DNA from: JAFDWR01 sp038216655
GTDB lineage: Bacteria; Armatimonadota; Fimbriimonadia; Fimbriimonadales; Fimbriimonadaceae
Direction of reading: 5' to 3'
NCBI GenBank assembly: GCA_038216655.1
Contig: JBBQPZ010000014.1
Span: 1-64,000, forward strand
DNA length: 64,000 nucleotides
The stretch's first letter is position 1. The number at the start of each line of letters is the position of its first letter. Shown one piece after another: positions 26,891 through 36,091 of this stretch. Both the position numbers and the translations under genes were made by a program. The notes beneath the pieces were generated by a model, which was not told where the DNA came from, did not search any database, and saw nothing but the letters and a program-made list of their open reading frames with translations.

Positions 26891-27193
26891 GTGAAAGTCC
26901 CATTTCCGACTCACGCGGAGCGATGCCTGCTAGACGGCGAACCGCTTGGATTTTTGGAAACGCAATTAAGTTTTAATATTCTGCGGTGGCCGTACCGCCT
27001 CGATCTCGAGAACGGATCCGAGCGCTACTCGGTCGATCTGGTGTTACTCTCACCTCGCGCTGCCCATTTCGAAGGGTATCTCGTCCGCTCCGGCGACGGT
27101 CCTTTAGGGCGTTCCGAGTTCCTGGCGTTGGCAGCGACTGTCTTAGCCAAGGTTAAGGAGGGTGATTGCAAGCGGCCTCCATCAAGAATGTGA
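26891..27193 (+). CDS. Small conserved-looking protein, unknown
   Basis: A 100-residue protein with a GTG start. Most of it appears to be one small beta-rich domain (LGFLETQLSFNILRWPYRLDLEN...YSVDLVLLSPRAAHFEGYLV). No signal or membrane segment is visible. A TATAAC box (26878-26883) ends seven bases before the GTG, so it might have its own leaderless promoter as well as being the last gene of the cluster. I recognise no family. Confidence 0.55.
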   Translation: MKVPFPTHAERCLLDGEPLGFLETQLSFNILRWPYRLDLENGSERYSVDLVLLSPRAAHFEGYLVRSGDGPLGRSEFLALAATVLAKVKEGDCKRPPSRM

Positions 27194-27203
27194 ACCTGAT
27201 GAC

Positions 27204-27225
27204 GCGAATAGAGGTGTCTATTCGC
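27204..27225 (+). terminator. Hairpin after the sigma/TPR/PilZ cluster
   Basis: Perfect eight-base stem GCGAATAG/CTATTCGC (27204-27211 with 27218-27225) with a six-base loop, just after the last stop codon. A second small hairpin, GCCAT-AA-ATGGC, follows. No U-run is present, so termination is inferred from position. Confidence 0.4.
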
Positions 27226-27295
27226 GCCATAAATGGCGTGATTAAAGTGGTATCCGGCGGGCGCAGTACTTCCTATCGGCTGGCGTAGATTCCCA

Positions 27296-27440
27296 TAAAG
27301 AAAAAACCCTCTTCATTCGAAGAGGGTTTCGGCACTTCGATCGCATTGGTGTGGCGATCGCTTTCCGTTTAAGGGAAGGAGGATATGCGTCACCCTTTCT
27401 AACGAATAACTCCTGGGAGGCGTTCCGTCGATTATTGTCG
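27296..27440 (-). ncRNA. Candidate small RNA with C-rich loop and intrinsic terminator
   Basis: On the minus strand this stretch can fold into AAGGG...CCCTT with a loop containing TCCTCCTT, then a CGATCGC/GCGATCG hairpin. It finishes with a perfect 11-base stem (27304-27314 with 27319-27329) followed by a T-run, a textbook Rho-independent terminator. No minus-strand gene lies downstream, and the nearest upstream one ends at 27553. The terminator could simply serve that amidohydrolase gene. A small RNA is the more interesting reading, because the loop is complementary to Shine-Dalgarno sequences. Confidence 0.4.
27297..27329 (-). terminator. Rho-independent terminator
   Basis: Eleven-base perfect stem AAACCCTCTTC/GAAGAGGGTTT with a four-base loop and a T-rich tail when read on the minus strand. 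It ends either the amidohydrolase transcript (223 bases downstream of its stop) or a separate small RNA. Confidence 0.85.
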
Positions 27441-27552
27441 GGGCTAGATCGCTAGGTACTCCGACCCTCTCCCTGATGGAATTGAGGGGCCGGATGGACC
27501 TGATGGAATTGAAGCAGACTCCGGCGAGTTATGGAGCGAATGTTCAATTCCA

Positions 27553-29103
27553 TCAAGAAAGGCGCGCAGGCGGCGGACCGATCAAGGGATCGCCGTCCCA
27601 GAGCGTGAAATTCGCCCATGTGCCTGGCGCGAGAGTCCCTTGGCCCCGGTCTCCACACACTTCGGCTCCGGCGCTGGTATAGGCAAGCAGGGCTTCCTTG
27701 CGAGTGACGTTCTCGGCGGGGTCGAAGCCGTCGGGGCGGTCGGATGCAGTGACGATCCCGTCCCAGGGCGCTCCGGCCACGATCGGGCGGTCGGAGTTAA
27801 AGCTCAGTCGAATCCCGGCATCTAGGACCGAGCGGGTGCGTTTGAGCTTGGCCGTCCGCTCCGGGCCGAGTTGGCGGCGGTAGGAGTGGCCGAAGCGGAG
27901 GAGGAACTCGGGCTGCATGGCGCAGTAACATCCCAGCTTCGCCAATCGTTCGATCTGGGCGTCGGAGAGGAGCATGGCATGCTCGATCCGATGGCGAGCG
28001 GCGTGGCCGGTCGCTTCGAAGGCGTCGAGCACGAGATCGGTCGCGTAGTCGCCGATGCTGTGGATCGCGAGCTGGTAGCCAGCTTCGCTGGCGGTGAGGA
28101 CCATCTGACGCAGGCGGTCGGGGGCATAGATGAGTTGGCCGCTAACTTCGACCCCCTCGGGCGCGCCTTTCCGGGCGGGCTTCATGTGGCGACTCAGCAC
28201 CGGACCCTTTGCCGGTTGGCCAGAGTAGTGGCCGTAGATGGCCGCGGTGGCCGAACCGATCGCCCCGTCGGCAAAGATTTTCGCTCCCGCGATACGGCAT
28301 CGATCGGGGTTCATTCGGTTTACTTGTTCGGCAACTGCCTCGGGACTCGTCGCACGTGGTCCGAAAAGCTCTGACCATTGGACATAGAGTCGCAACCGGA
28401 TCGGGCAGCCGCGTTCGCTGGCGAGTCGATACGCCTCGAGCTCGCGAAGCAGGTGGTAGCGCCCCGTCATCATATCGCAGGCGGTGCTTATGCCGCCCTC
28501 GGCCATGGACTTCCCGGCGGAGAGGATTGCCTCGACCATCTCCTCGAGGTCGGGGGCGGGGACGCCGCGGTGGAGGCGATCGTGGGCTTCCTCAAGCACG
28601 ACCCCATTCAGGCGACCCCTTGCGTCGCGCTGGTATTCGCCGCCCTCGGGGTTCGTCACGTCTTCAGCAACGTCGGCGGCGGTGAGGGCAGCAGAGTTGG
28701 CCACGCTGGCATGTCCGTTGACGTGACGGAGGAGGATCGGGACAGTAGTCGAGATTGCGTCGAGCTGCTCGCGAGTGAGGTGGCGACCGTCGAGGTAGCG
28801 GGTCTGGTCGTAATGGACGGCCAGGAGCCAATTGCCGTCGGGGATGTCGGTGAGCCGATCGCGGACGGCGTCGAGCACGGACTCGTGGGTTTCGCACTTA
28901 CCGAGGTGGAGTTTCTGAAGGTCGAGGCCAGTCGGCAGGATGTGGCAGTGGGCATCGACAAAGGAGGGAAGGAGGAAGGCACCCTGGAGGTCGACTCCTT
29001 CACCGAGGCCGGATTTCCGGGAGATCACTAACCCGTCGGCGATGGTCATCGTCTGGGTTTCGCCAGTAAGTCCCCAGCGGAAGTTGGTGTAAGTGGTCGG
29101 CAC
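27553..29103 (-). CDS. Amidohydrolase family 3 (YtcJ-like) protein
   Basis: A 516-residue metal-dependent hydrolase of the YtcJ group. It has the beta-domain entry PSFVDAHCHILP (HxH metal ligands), a middle AGAKIFADGAIGSATAAIYGHYSG, the later metal histidine regions AIHSIGDYATDLVLDAFE and HRIEHAMLLSDAQ, and the C-terminal FNSDRPIVAGAPWDGI. Members hydrolyse amide or related bonds of poorly known substrates. The start is GTG at 29103, without a Shine-Dalgarno but with a TAAGCT box (29110-29115) six bases upstream, so it is probably leaderless. It appears monocistronic. Confidence 0.9.
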   Translation of the reverse strand: MPTTYTNFRWGLTGETQTMTIADGLVISRKSGLGEGVDLQGAFLLPSFVDAHCHILPTGLDLQKLHLGKCETHESVLDAVRDRLTDIPDGNWLLAVHYDQTRYLDGRHLTREQLDAISTTVPILLRHVNGHASVANSAALTAADVAEDVTNPEGGEYQRDARGRLNGVVLEEAHDRLHRGVPAPDLEEMVEAILSAGKSMAEGGISTACDMMTGRYHLLRELEAYRLASERGCPIRLRLYVQWSELFGPRATSPEAVAEQVNRMNPDRCRIAGAKIFADGAIGSATAAIYGHYSGQPAKGPVLSRHMKPARKGAPEGVEVSGQLIYAPDRLRQMVLTASEAGYQLAIHSIGDYATDLVLDAFEATGHAARHRIEHAMLLSDAQIERLAKLGCYCAMQPEFLLRFGHSYRRQLGPERTAKLKRTRSVLDAGIRLSFNSDRPIVAGAPWDGIVTASDRPDGFDPAENVTRKEALLAYTSAGAEVCGDRGQGTLAPGTWANFTLWDGDPLIGPPPARLS

Positions 29104-29147
29104 GGGGAGAGCTTATCCAATGTTGGGGTTGAAGGAGTTGGCCTTAT

Positions 29148-29263
29148 TGGGAGCGCCGACACTCCTGTCGGTCCGGGCCTTGTAGACTCCAAGGGATTAT
29201 GTGGAGTCCCTCCTGATGAGGGCCAGCTACAATGCCCAGCCGACAGGAGTGTCGGCGCTCCCA
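29148..29263. repeat. Long cruciform element with perfect 24-base arms
   Basis: Arms 29148-29171 and 29240-29263 are perfect reverse complements. The inner sequence also pairs (GGGCcTTGTAG with CTACAAtGCCC, and GACTCC with GGAGTC). Each arm itself contains the hairpin CCGACA-GGAG-TGTCGG. The same 23-base arm core occurs inside murF at 61345-61367. It lies between two minus-strand genes and fills most of that gap. Confidence 0.9.
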
Positions 29264-29264
29264 G

Positions 29265-30554
29265 TTAGTTGGACTCGGCCGCGATGACTTCGGCCGAGAC
29301 GCGCTCCGCGCTCTCGAGGGCTCCTTCGATGAACCCGATCCAGGTAGCGGTGTGCTCTCCCGCGAAGTGGACGCGTCCTTGAGGAGGGGCGATGTGCTCC
29401 ATGTGCTCAAGCACGTAGCCAGGGGCCAGGTGCGAGAAGGCGCCGTGGGCGCAGGGGTCGACGAGCCAGTTGTGCGCCCAACCGCGCTCGAACGTATCGA
29501 GGGCGTGGGGGAAGATCTGGGCGAGTTCGTAGACGCCGGCCCGGACAGGATCGCCGAGCGACATCATCTCGACCGCCTTGTCGCCGCAGATGTAGGCGGT
29601 GAGGACGTGCGCGTCGCCCAGGGAGCCGTCCCAGGTCTGCTGAATCGCCCGGTCGCACATCATGCTGCCACCCCAGCCTTGCTGCCGCCACCAGGGCTCG
29701 CTGAACTGCCAGACAAGCTTCACCGCCCGGCTCATGCGGCACGCTTCGACCGCGCAGCGCTTGTGGACGGTGAGCGCGGGTTCGAAGACCACCCTTTCGA
29801 GTGCGGGTGGGGGAAGGGTGAGGATCACGCGGTCGACGCGCTCTTCACCGTCCTCAAAGGTGAGTTTGACCCCGGTGTCATCCTGCGTCACTCGCCGAAG
29901 AACGCGGCTGAAATGGGCCTCGACGCCAAGCGCTTGCAGCATCCGATCGCAGAAGCTCGAGAACCCGCCGGGCATGCGGTAGGCGCTCATGACGTCGCCA
30001 TCGCGGTCGAGATAGTGCCGGAAGCCATCGAGCCAGCCGAGGAGCCCGATTCGCGAGGGATCGTCCCCTTCGTCGCTGCGGTACTGGGCCGTAACCCACC
30101 ATCGGCCACGCTCACTCTGGCAGTGGGTGGCGACAAATCCCTCGAACGTGGCGTTGTCGAGCTCGGTCTTCTGGAGGTTCTTCCAGATGGGGGTATCAAG
30201 GTCGCGGATCAGCTCGCGGGCGGCGGCCTCGACCCGCAAGTCGTCCTCCATCGCGTCGGCCCACAGCTCGTCCTCGGTCGTCTCGCGGCCATGGTAGACA
30301 ACTTTGCCGGGCCAGATAGGTCGGGACTCGGGCTCCATGCCGAACTCACGCATCAAATTCAAGATGCGATGGTGGTCGGCGTCGATCCACTCGCCGCCAG
30401 CTTCATAAAGCACGCCCCCGCCTTCGTCGACGGTGTGCAGGCGCCCGCCCACGCGTCCCTTGGCCTCGAAGAGCACGACATCGAGTCCGGCTTGCTCTAG
30501 GAGCATGGCCACCCTCAGACCCGCCGCGCCGAGGCCGACGATGCCGACTCTCAC
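29265..30554 (-). CDS. FAD-dependent amine oxidase (flavin monoamine oxidase family)
   Basis: A 429-residue flavoprotein. The dinucleotide-binding GLGAAGLRVAMLLEQAG with the E of VLFEAKGRVGGRL is at the N-terminus. The C-terminal RVHFAGEHTATWIGFIEGALESAERV is the FAD-binding signature of the amine oxidase family. The substrate is unknown. The GTG start overlaps the stop of the small membrane-protein gene upstream as GTGA, so it is the last gene of a three-gene operon (aldo/keto reductase-like, small membrane protein, oxidase). Confidence 0.9.
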   Translation of the reverse strand: MRVGIVGLGAAGLRVAMLLEQAGLDVVLFEAKGRVGGRLHTVDEGGGVLYEAGGEWIDADHHRILNLMREFGMEPESRPIWPGKVVYHGRETTEDELWADAMEDDLRVEAAARELIRDLDTPIWKNLQKTELDNATFEGFVATHCQSERGRWWVTAQYRSDEGDDPSRIGLLGWLDGFRHYLDRDGDVMSAYRMPGGFSSFCDRMLQALGVEAHFSRVLRRVTQDDTGVKLTFEDGEERVDRVILTLPPPALERVVFEPALTVHKRCAVEACRMSRAVKLVWQFSEPWWRQQGWGGSMMCDRAIQQTWDGSLGDAHVLTAYICGDKAVEMMSLGDPVRAGVYELAQIFPHALDTFERGWAHNWLVDPCAHGAFSHLAPGYVLEHMEHIAPPQGRVHFAGEHTATWIGFIEGALESAERVSAEVIAAESN

Positions 30555-30826
30555 TTATGCCCTCGGCGTTTGGCTTCGGCGTCTCGGCTGCGTACAACGA
30601 TGTCCGCGGCCAGGAGGAGGAAAATCAGCACGCCCCCGGCAATCAGGGCGTTCTGGGGGTACTCGTCGCGATAAAAGTAGATTTCGATCCCCGACACGAG
30701 GAACGCCGCGCTCAGCAGGAACGCGCTCGGGCCTCGGCTCTTGAAGCGGAGCGAGTTCACGATCGTCATGAGCGCGCAGAGCAACATCGCGCCGTCGAGG
30801 AAGAGCCTGAATTCGCTAGCGCTCAC
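30551..30826 (-). CDS. Small membrane protein, unknown
   Basis: A 91-residue protein with three hydrophobic segments (about 10-25, 33-50, 60-78) and a basic tail. I place the start at the GTG ending at 30826, which has a GGAG Shine-Dalgarno. The longer frame to 30895 would be an out-of-frame shadow of the upstream gene. It overlaps the upstream gene by 11 bases and the downstream gene by 4, typical of coupled translation. No family is recognised. Confidence 0.65.
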   Translation of the reverse strand: MSASEFRLFLDGAMLLCALMTIVNSLRFKSRGPSAFLLSAAFLVSGIEIYFYRDEYPQNALIAGGVLIFLLLAADIVVRSRDAEAKRRGHK

Positions 30827-31766
30827 GAATCCTCCGTTCTGCCGCCTTGCGGACAATGGGGTCGTTGTCGCGCATGAGGAGTTCCCACTCGGCATCGCTG
30901 TCCCAGGCTTCTCGGTAGGTCTCGATCATCGCGGAAAGCCCGTCCGGCAAGCTTAGCCCATGAGCCCTGACCGCTTGCTCGATCTCTTCGGGGGTACGCA
31001 CTCCGACGAGCACCGTGCCCTCGCGTGAGAGGTCGGCGATCACGGCTTGGGCCAGGCTCATTCCGTAGAGTGACGGAGTCAGGTTGCGAAGCTTCCACTG
31101 GGTGGGGAGCTTGACGAACGGCATCCCGTAGCCCCAGTTGAGCGGCTTACTGGTGACGATCCCAACGCGCCGCTCGTTGGCCATCGGAGCCAGCGTTTCG
31201 TAAGCCTCCGCGTCGTAGTGGTTGCGCGGGACGAGGAGGACGTCGAACGCGTCGTGGAACTGCCAGGAGCCGAGGACGGCAAGGGAAGGGCCGTCGCAGC
31301 AAAGCCCGACAAAGCGGACATGGCCCTCCTGCTTGGCCAGCTCAAGCGCAGCGAGGGCACCGTTGATCTGGAACTCCTCCAGGGCGCGCCGCATTTGGAA
31401 GAAATAGAAGTCGAGGTGTTCGCGACCGATCGCGCTGAGGGTCTCAATGAGGTGGGCCTCGACGAGGTCGCGGGCGTGCTTTTCGTCGGTGGCTCGCTCG
31501 ATCTCGGCACCGCCGAGGGTCATGAGCTTGGCCTCGGTGCCGCGCATCGCGCCGCCCCAGAGGACGGGGCCCTTGCTGATGTCGATGACCGTGTTCGCCT
31601 CGATGGCAGCGGATACCAGTCGGTCACGCCAGCCTTCTTCGGGCGCAGTCTGAGGGGCCGCCAAACTGATCCAGATCGGCGGGAAGCTCTGGTTTGTGCG
31701 TCCGAGGACTCCGAGGGGCACGTCCGATGGTACCTGCCAGCTTCCACCGAACACGACTGAGCGCAT
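30816..31766 (-). CDS. Aldo/keto reductase-fold protein lacking catalytic residues
   Basis: A 316-residue protein with the AKR barrel layout: NTVIDISKGPVLWGG where active members have D-x-A-x-x-Y-G, LDFYFFQMRRALEE where they have the DxYxxH block, then GHVRFVGLC, VGIVTSKPLNWG and a C-terminal GVRTPEEIEQAV. The catalytic tyrosine and histidine are replaced, although the fold signatures are kept. It may be a pseudoenzyme or use other chemistry. It heads an operon with the small membrane protein and the amine oxidase. Confidence 0.78.
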   Translation of the reverse strand: MRSVVFGGSWQVPSDVPLGVLGRTNQSFPPIWISLAAPQTAPEEGWRDRLVSAAIEANTVIDISKGPVLWGGAMRGTEAKLMTLGGAEIERATDEKHARDLVEAHLIETLSAIGREHLDFYFFQMRRALEEFQINGALAALELAKQEGHVRFVGLCCDGPSLAVLGSWQFHDAFDVLLVPRNHYDAEAYETLAPMANERRVGIVTSKPLNWGYGMPFVKLPTQWKLRNLTPSLYGMSLAQAVIADLSREGTVLVGVRTPEEIEQAVRAHGLSLPDGLSAMIETYREAWDSDAEWELLMRDNDPIVRKAAERRIRER

Positions 31767-31813
31767 TTTCGGGGACGCGGGCGAGCATTCGCGGAGGCAA
31801 AGTACGATAGGCT

Positions 31814-32953
31814 ATGCCCGTCAACGTTCGCCCCTTCGACCCCGCGGATGCCGGTTTCTGGCGCGTCCGCGAGCTGACCTACAACAGCGGCAAACCAATT
31901 CCGGAAGAGGATCGGGTGGTGAAGAACACCCTTGCCTACGTCGCGGAAGATGGCGGTGAGATCGTGGGTTCGTACAACGTCCTCGAACTCACTTGCACCT
32001 GTCGAGGCGGTGTCTTGAACTGCGGCGGAATCGCGGCGGTCGCGGTGCATCCGGCGATCCGGGGTAGTGGCGTGGGATCGGCGATGATGCGTTCGGCCAT
32101 CCGCGACATGCGTGACCGGGGCGTCCAGATGGCGTCGCTGTACGCGTACCGCGAATGGTACTACCGGCGCTTTGGCTACGAGACGTGCGGCACCCGCTAC
32201 GAAATCAAGTGCCCCGAGGGACGCTGGCCGCACCTCAAACCCGAACTCGATGTTCAGGCTTTGGAGCCGGGCGACTATGCTCCGATCGTCGCCTGCTACG
32301 AGAAGTTCGCCCGCGCGCGCAACGGGATGAGCCTGCGCGACGAGCGGCTCTGGCAGCGAGTTGTCTCGGAGAAGAACGTGGTCTACGTCGCGGGGGAGCC
32401 CGCCGAGGCGTACGCGATCGTGCAGCACGATTGGAGTTTCTGGAAGGAGCAGCCGATCCAAGAGATCGGTTGGACAACTCGGCGCGGTTACGAGGCGATC
32501 TTGGCCCTGATCACCAACATCGGCGTGAACAAGACGCGGATCGAGTGGTATGAACCCGGCGACTCGCCCTTCTTTGCGGCGTATTTGGACCAGGGCGTCG
32601 AGGTGAAAGTCTCACGCTCGATCATGTTCCGTACGACCGATGTTCCGGCCGCTTTGCGCGAGGTTCGCAGTTCAGGTACCGGTTCGTTCACGCTGCGGGT
32701 TCACGACAGCGTCGTGCCGGAGAACGAGGGACCGTGGCGGGTGTCTTTCTCGCCTTCCGGAGTGATCGTCGAGGCTTGTGAAACGGCGGGATTGGAGATG
32801 ACGATCCAGGCGTTCACGCAGGCACTTCTTGGTGAGCCGAGCCTAGAAGATCTGGCGCGTAATGGGCTGGTGGATGTCCGCGACCAGGCGGACTTGGAAG
32901 GAGCGAAGACGCTGCTACCTCCCGCCCGAACTTACTGCATGGAGTTCTTTTGA
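31814..32953 (+). CDS. Eis-like GNAT acetyltransferase
   Basis: A 379-residue protein with the three-part Eis architecture. The N-terminal GNAT domain has the acetyl-CoA site GIAAVAVHPAIRGSGVGSAMM and YREWYYRRFGYE. A second GNAT-like domain follows (about 150-275). The C-terminal SCP2-like domain ends TYCMEFF; Eis proteins also end with an aromatic residue whose carboxylate serves in catalysis. Eis enzymes acetylate amines, including aminoglycosides; the natural substrate here is unknown. The TACGAT box ends five bases before the ATG and no Shine-Dalgarno is seen. Confidence 0.87.
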   Translation: MPVNVRPFDPADAGFWRVRELTYNSGKPIPEEDRVVKNTLAYVAEDGGEIVGSYNVLELTCTCRGGVLNCGGIAAVAVHPAIRGSGVGSAMMRSAIRDMRDRGVQMASLYAYREWYYRRFGYETCGTRYEIKCPEGRWPHLKPELDVQALEPGDYAPIVACYEKFARARNGMSLRDERLWQRVVSEKNVVYVAGEPAEAYAIVQHDWSFWKEQPIQEIGWTTRRGYEAILALITNIGVNKTRIEWYEPGDSPFFAAYLDQGVEVKVSRSIMFRTTDVPAALREVRSSGTGSFTLRVHDSVVPENEGPWRVSFSPSGVIVEACETAGLEMTIQAFTQALLGEPSLEDLARNGLVDVRDQADLEGAKTLLPPARTYCMEFF

Positions 32954-32975
32954 GCTTCGGGATGACAATCAGTCG

Positions 32976-34153
<1,178 letters not shown>

Positions 34154-34157
<4 letters not shown>

Positions 34158-35680
34158 GACTGGTCCTCCGTGGGTAGGGTCACAAGGAATCGGCTGCCTT
34201 TGCCGACCTCGGAAGTGACCGAAACCGTCCCATGATGTGCGTCGACGATCTTTCTCAAATTGCTCAACCCCAGACCCGTGCCTCTGGCCTTGGTGGTGAA
34301 GAACGGCGTAAAGAGCTTGTGTTGCTCCTCGGCGGTCATCCCGCACCCGTCATCCTCGACCGCTAGCCACCGGTCACCTGCGCTGATTTGGACTGATCCG
34401 CCGGGCGAACAGGACTGCAGCGCGTTCAAAAGGAGATTGCGTGTGACCTGCTCGAGGCGGAAGGCATCCGCCAAAATTGTCGGCTTTTCCAGCCCGATCT
34501 CTACCGTCAATTGAACTTGTCGATCGGAAAAATCCTGACGATGGCGATCCACCACACCGCGCACCACATCACCTAAGACCATCGGGGCGACCCGCAGGCA
34601 GAGCGGGCGGGCGAATTCAAGGAACTGCTCACATAGCGAATTCAGCTTGAGCACCTCTTCGTCGATGATCGTGGCGAACTCCTCGGCCTGATCCGGGTTC
34701 GCGGCGATGAGCTGGGCGGCGCTTCGGATTCCGGTGAGCGGATTGCGAATCTCGTGGGCGATCGCGGCGGTCATTTGGCCAACTTCGGCGAGCCGCTTAA
34801 GGCGGTCCATCTCGGCCTGAGCGCGGTCGTGATCGGTCGTATCCTCAATAGTCACCGTGGCGGCTCCGCCGGTGAGGGCGTTGGTCGTGATCGACCACGT
34901 GCGACCGCTGTCGTCGGCAAAGCGTTTACGCTGAGGCCCTCGCTGGCGAGCGTTGCTAATGGCTGACTCCAGAGCGCTTGCGAGCCCTTGCGGTTCGAGC
35001 TCGGCGACCGGATAGGGTGCGGGGCCAGTTAGCGAGAAGAGCTGCTCTGCTTGGGTGTTCCAGTCGGTGACGCGGTCATGGCTGTCCACCACGAGTACGG
35101 CAACGCCGAGGCTGCGGAGGACCGCCTGCAGCTTGTCGCCCGCCTTCTCGGCATCGGCAACGGCGCGGCTGACCTCGGCGAAGAGCCTGGCATTGACGAC
35201 GGCGAGGGAAATCTGATTGGCGATCGACTGGACTCGTCCAAGGTCGCCAAGGTCGAACTCTGCCTTACCGGAGTCGCGGGAGAGATTGAGGACGCCCACG
35301 GACGTCCCGTCAGGTTGGGACAGCGGGACGACGATCGAACTGGAGGGTGCCCCCGCGCGCCGCTTGACCTGACCTCGTAGGAGGGGGTGCAACTCGGGGT
35401 CGTTGATGAGCATCGCCTCGCCGGTCTGGGCGACGAGACCTGCGATCCCGGCTCCTTTCCTGATCCTCGCGCTGCGCAAAGATTGTTCGCCGGCAACGAA
35501 TCGGTAGTCGTTGCCGTCGTCGGAGAGCAGGAAGATACTGGCGTTCGAGGCGTCGAACCAGTCGATGCATCGGGCGAGAATGCGGTCCAGGTAGGCGGGC
35601 AGTCCACCGCCGGTGGTTCGGTAGTCGACATCGAACAAGCGCCAAGCGTCTTGCTCGATCGCAGCAGGAGAAGCGACCAT
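34154..35680 (-). CDS. Sensor histidine kinase (GAF, PAS, HisKA, HATPase)
   Basis: A 508-residue soluble kinase. A GAF domain (about 25-180, NASIFLLSDDGNDYRFVAGEQ) is followed by a PAS-like domain (about 190-290). The HisKA segment has phospho-accepting histidine in AAIAHEIRNPLTGI. The ATPase domain has NLLLNALQS (N box), VEDDGCGM (G1) and GTGLGLSNLRKIV (G2). No membrane segment is seen, so it senses a cytoplasmic signal. The ATG at 35680 is chosen because the longer frame has no coding character. It is translationally coupled to the NtrC-type regulator, which is its obvious partner. Confidence 0.9.
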
Positions 35681-35840
35681 TGGTTTAATGTTCGGTTCTT
35701 TCTTTGGAAGAACTCTCCTTTGGGGTGCGAGGGCTTGGAGTCTGTTGAATTGGTCGGCGGGGACTGCGGATAGCTCGCAGACTCGCGGCATACAAAGCAC
35801 GGCCGGGGCCATGCACTCCGAAGAGTGGCCCGGATGGCAC

Positions 35841-35964
35841 AATTTGCCTGCGGTCTTAGGTTCAAATTTGCACTTTTTGGCGCGGAAGTTAGGAAGTGTC
35901 GGGTCAATTTTGAATCTATATTTGGCGTTTCACTGGATTCCTGAAATTCCTGCGCATGTTTGCA
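35841..35964. repeat. Conserved structured element, copy B
   Basis: Second copy of the element at 20043-20168, with AATTTGC, nine bases, TAGGTTCAAATTT, TGGCGCGGA, ATTTTGAATC, TTGGC, ATTC and GCGCA in the same order. The stem GGTTCAAA/TTTGAATC keeps pairing through a G-U in place of a G-C. A further inverted TTTGAACCTGAGG lies at about 35979. It lies upstream of the histidine kinase gene; the rest of the 35681-36091 gap has no gene. Confidence 0.65.
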
Positions 35965-36091
35965 AGTTTGCTGGACGATTTGAACCTGAGGTCGCATATC
36001 GTCTAAGACCTTGGCAAGGAAACAAGTCAACTAAGATTCGACCCAGTTAGGTTTGTTCACGCCCCGCCCAGGCTAAGCGCTCCGCTGAAGA

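Noticed and set aside
27382..27403. Five-codon plus-strand leader peptide (MRHPF) after AGGAGG
   Set aside because: No downstream plus-strand gene; the AGGAGG is more simply the complement of the C-rich loop of the minus-strand candidate RNA.
27360..27420. Firm call of a c-di-GMP-I riboswitch on the minus strand
   Set aside because: Some core-like bases are present, but the expected GCC/GGC pairing and the second docking stem are missing, and no gene follows.
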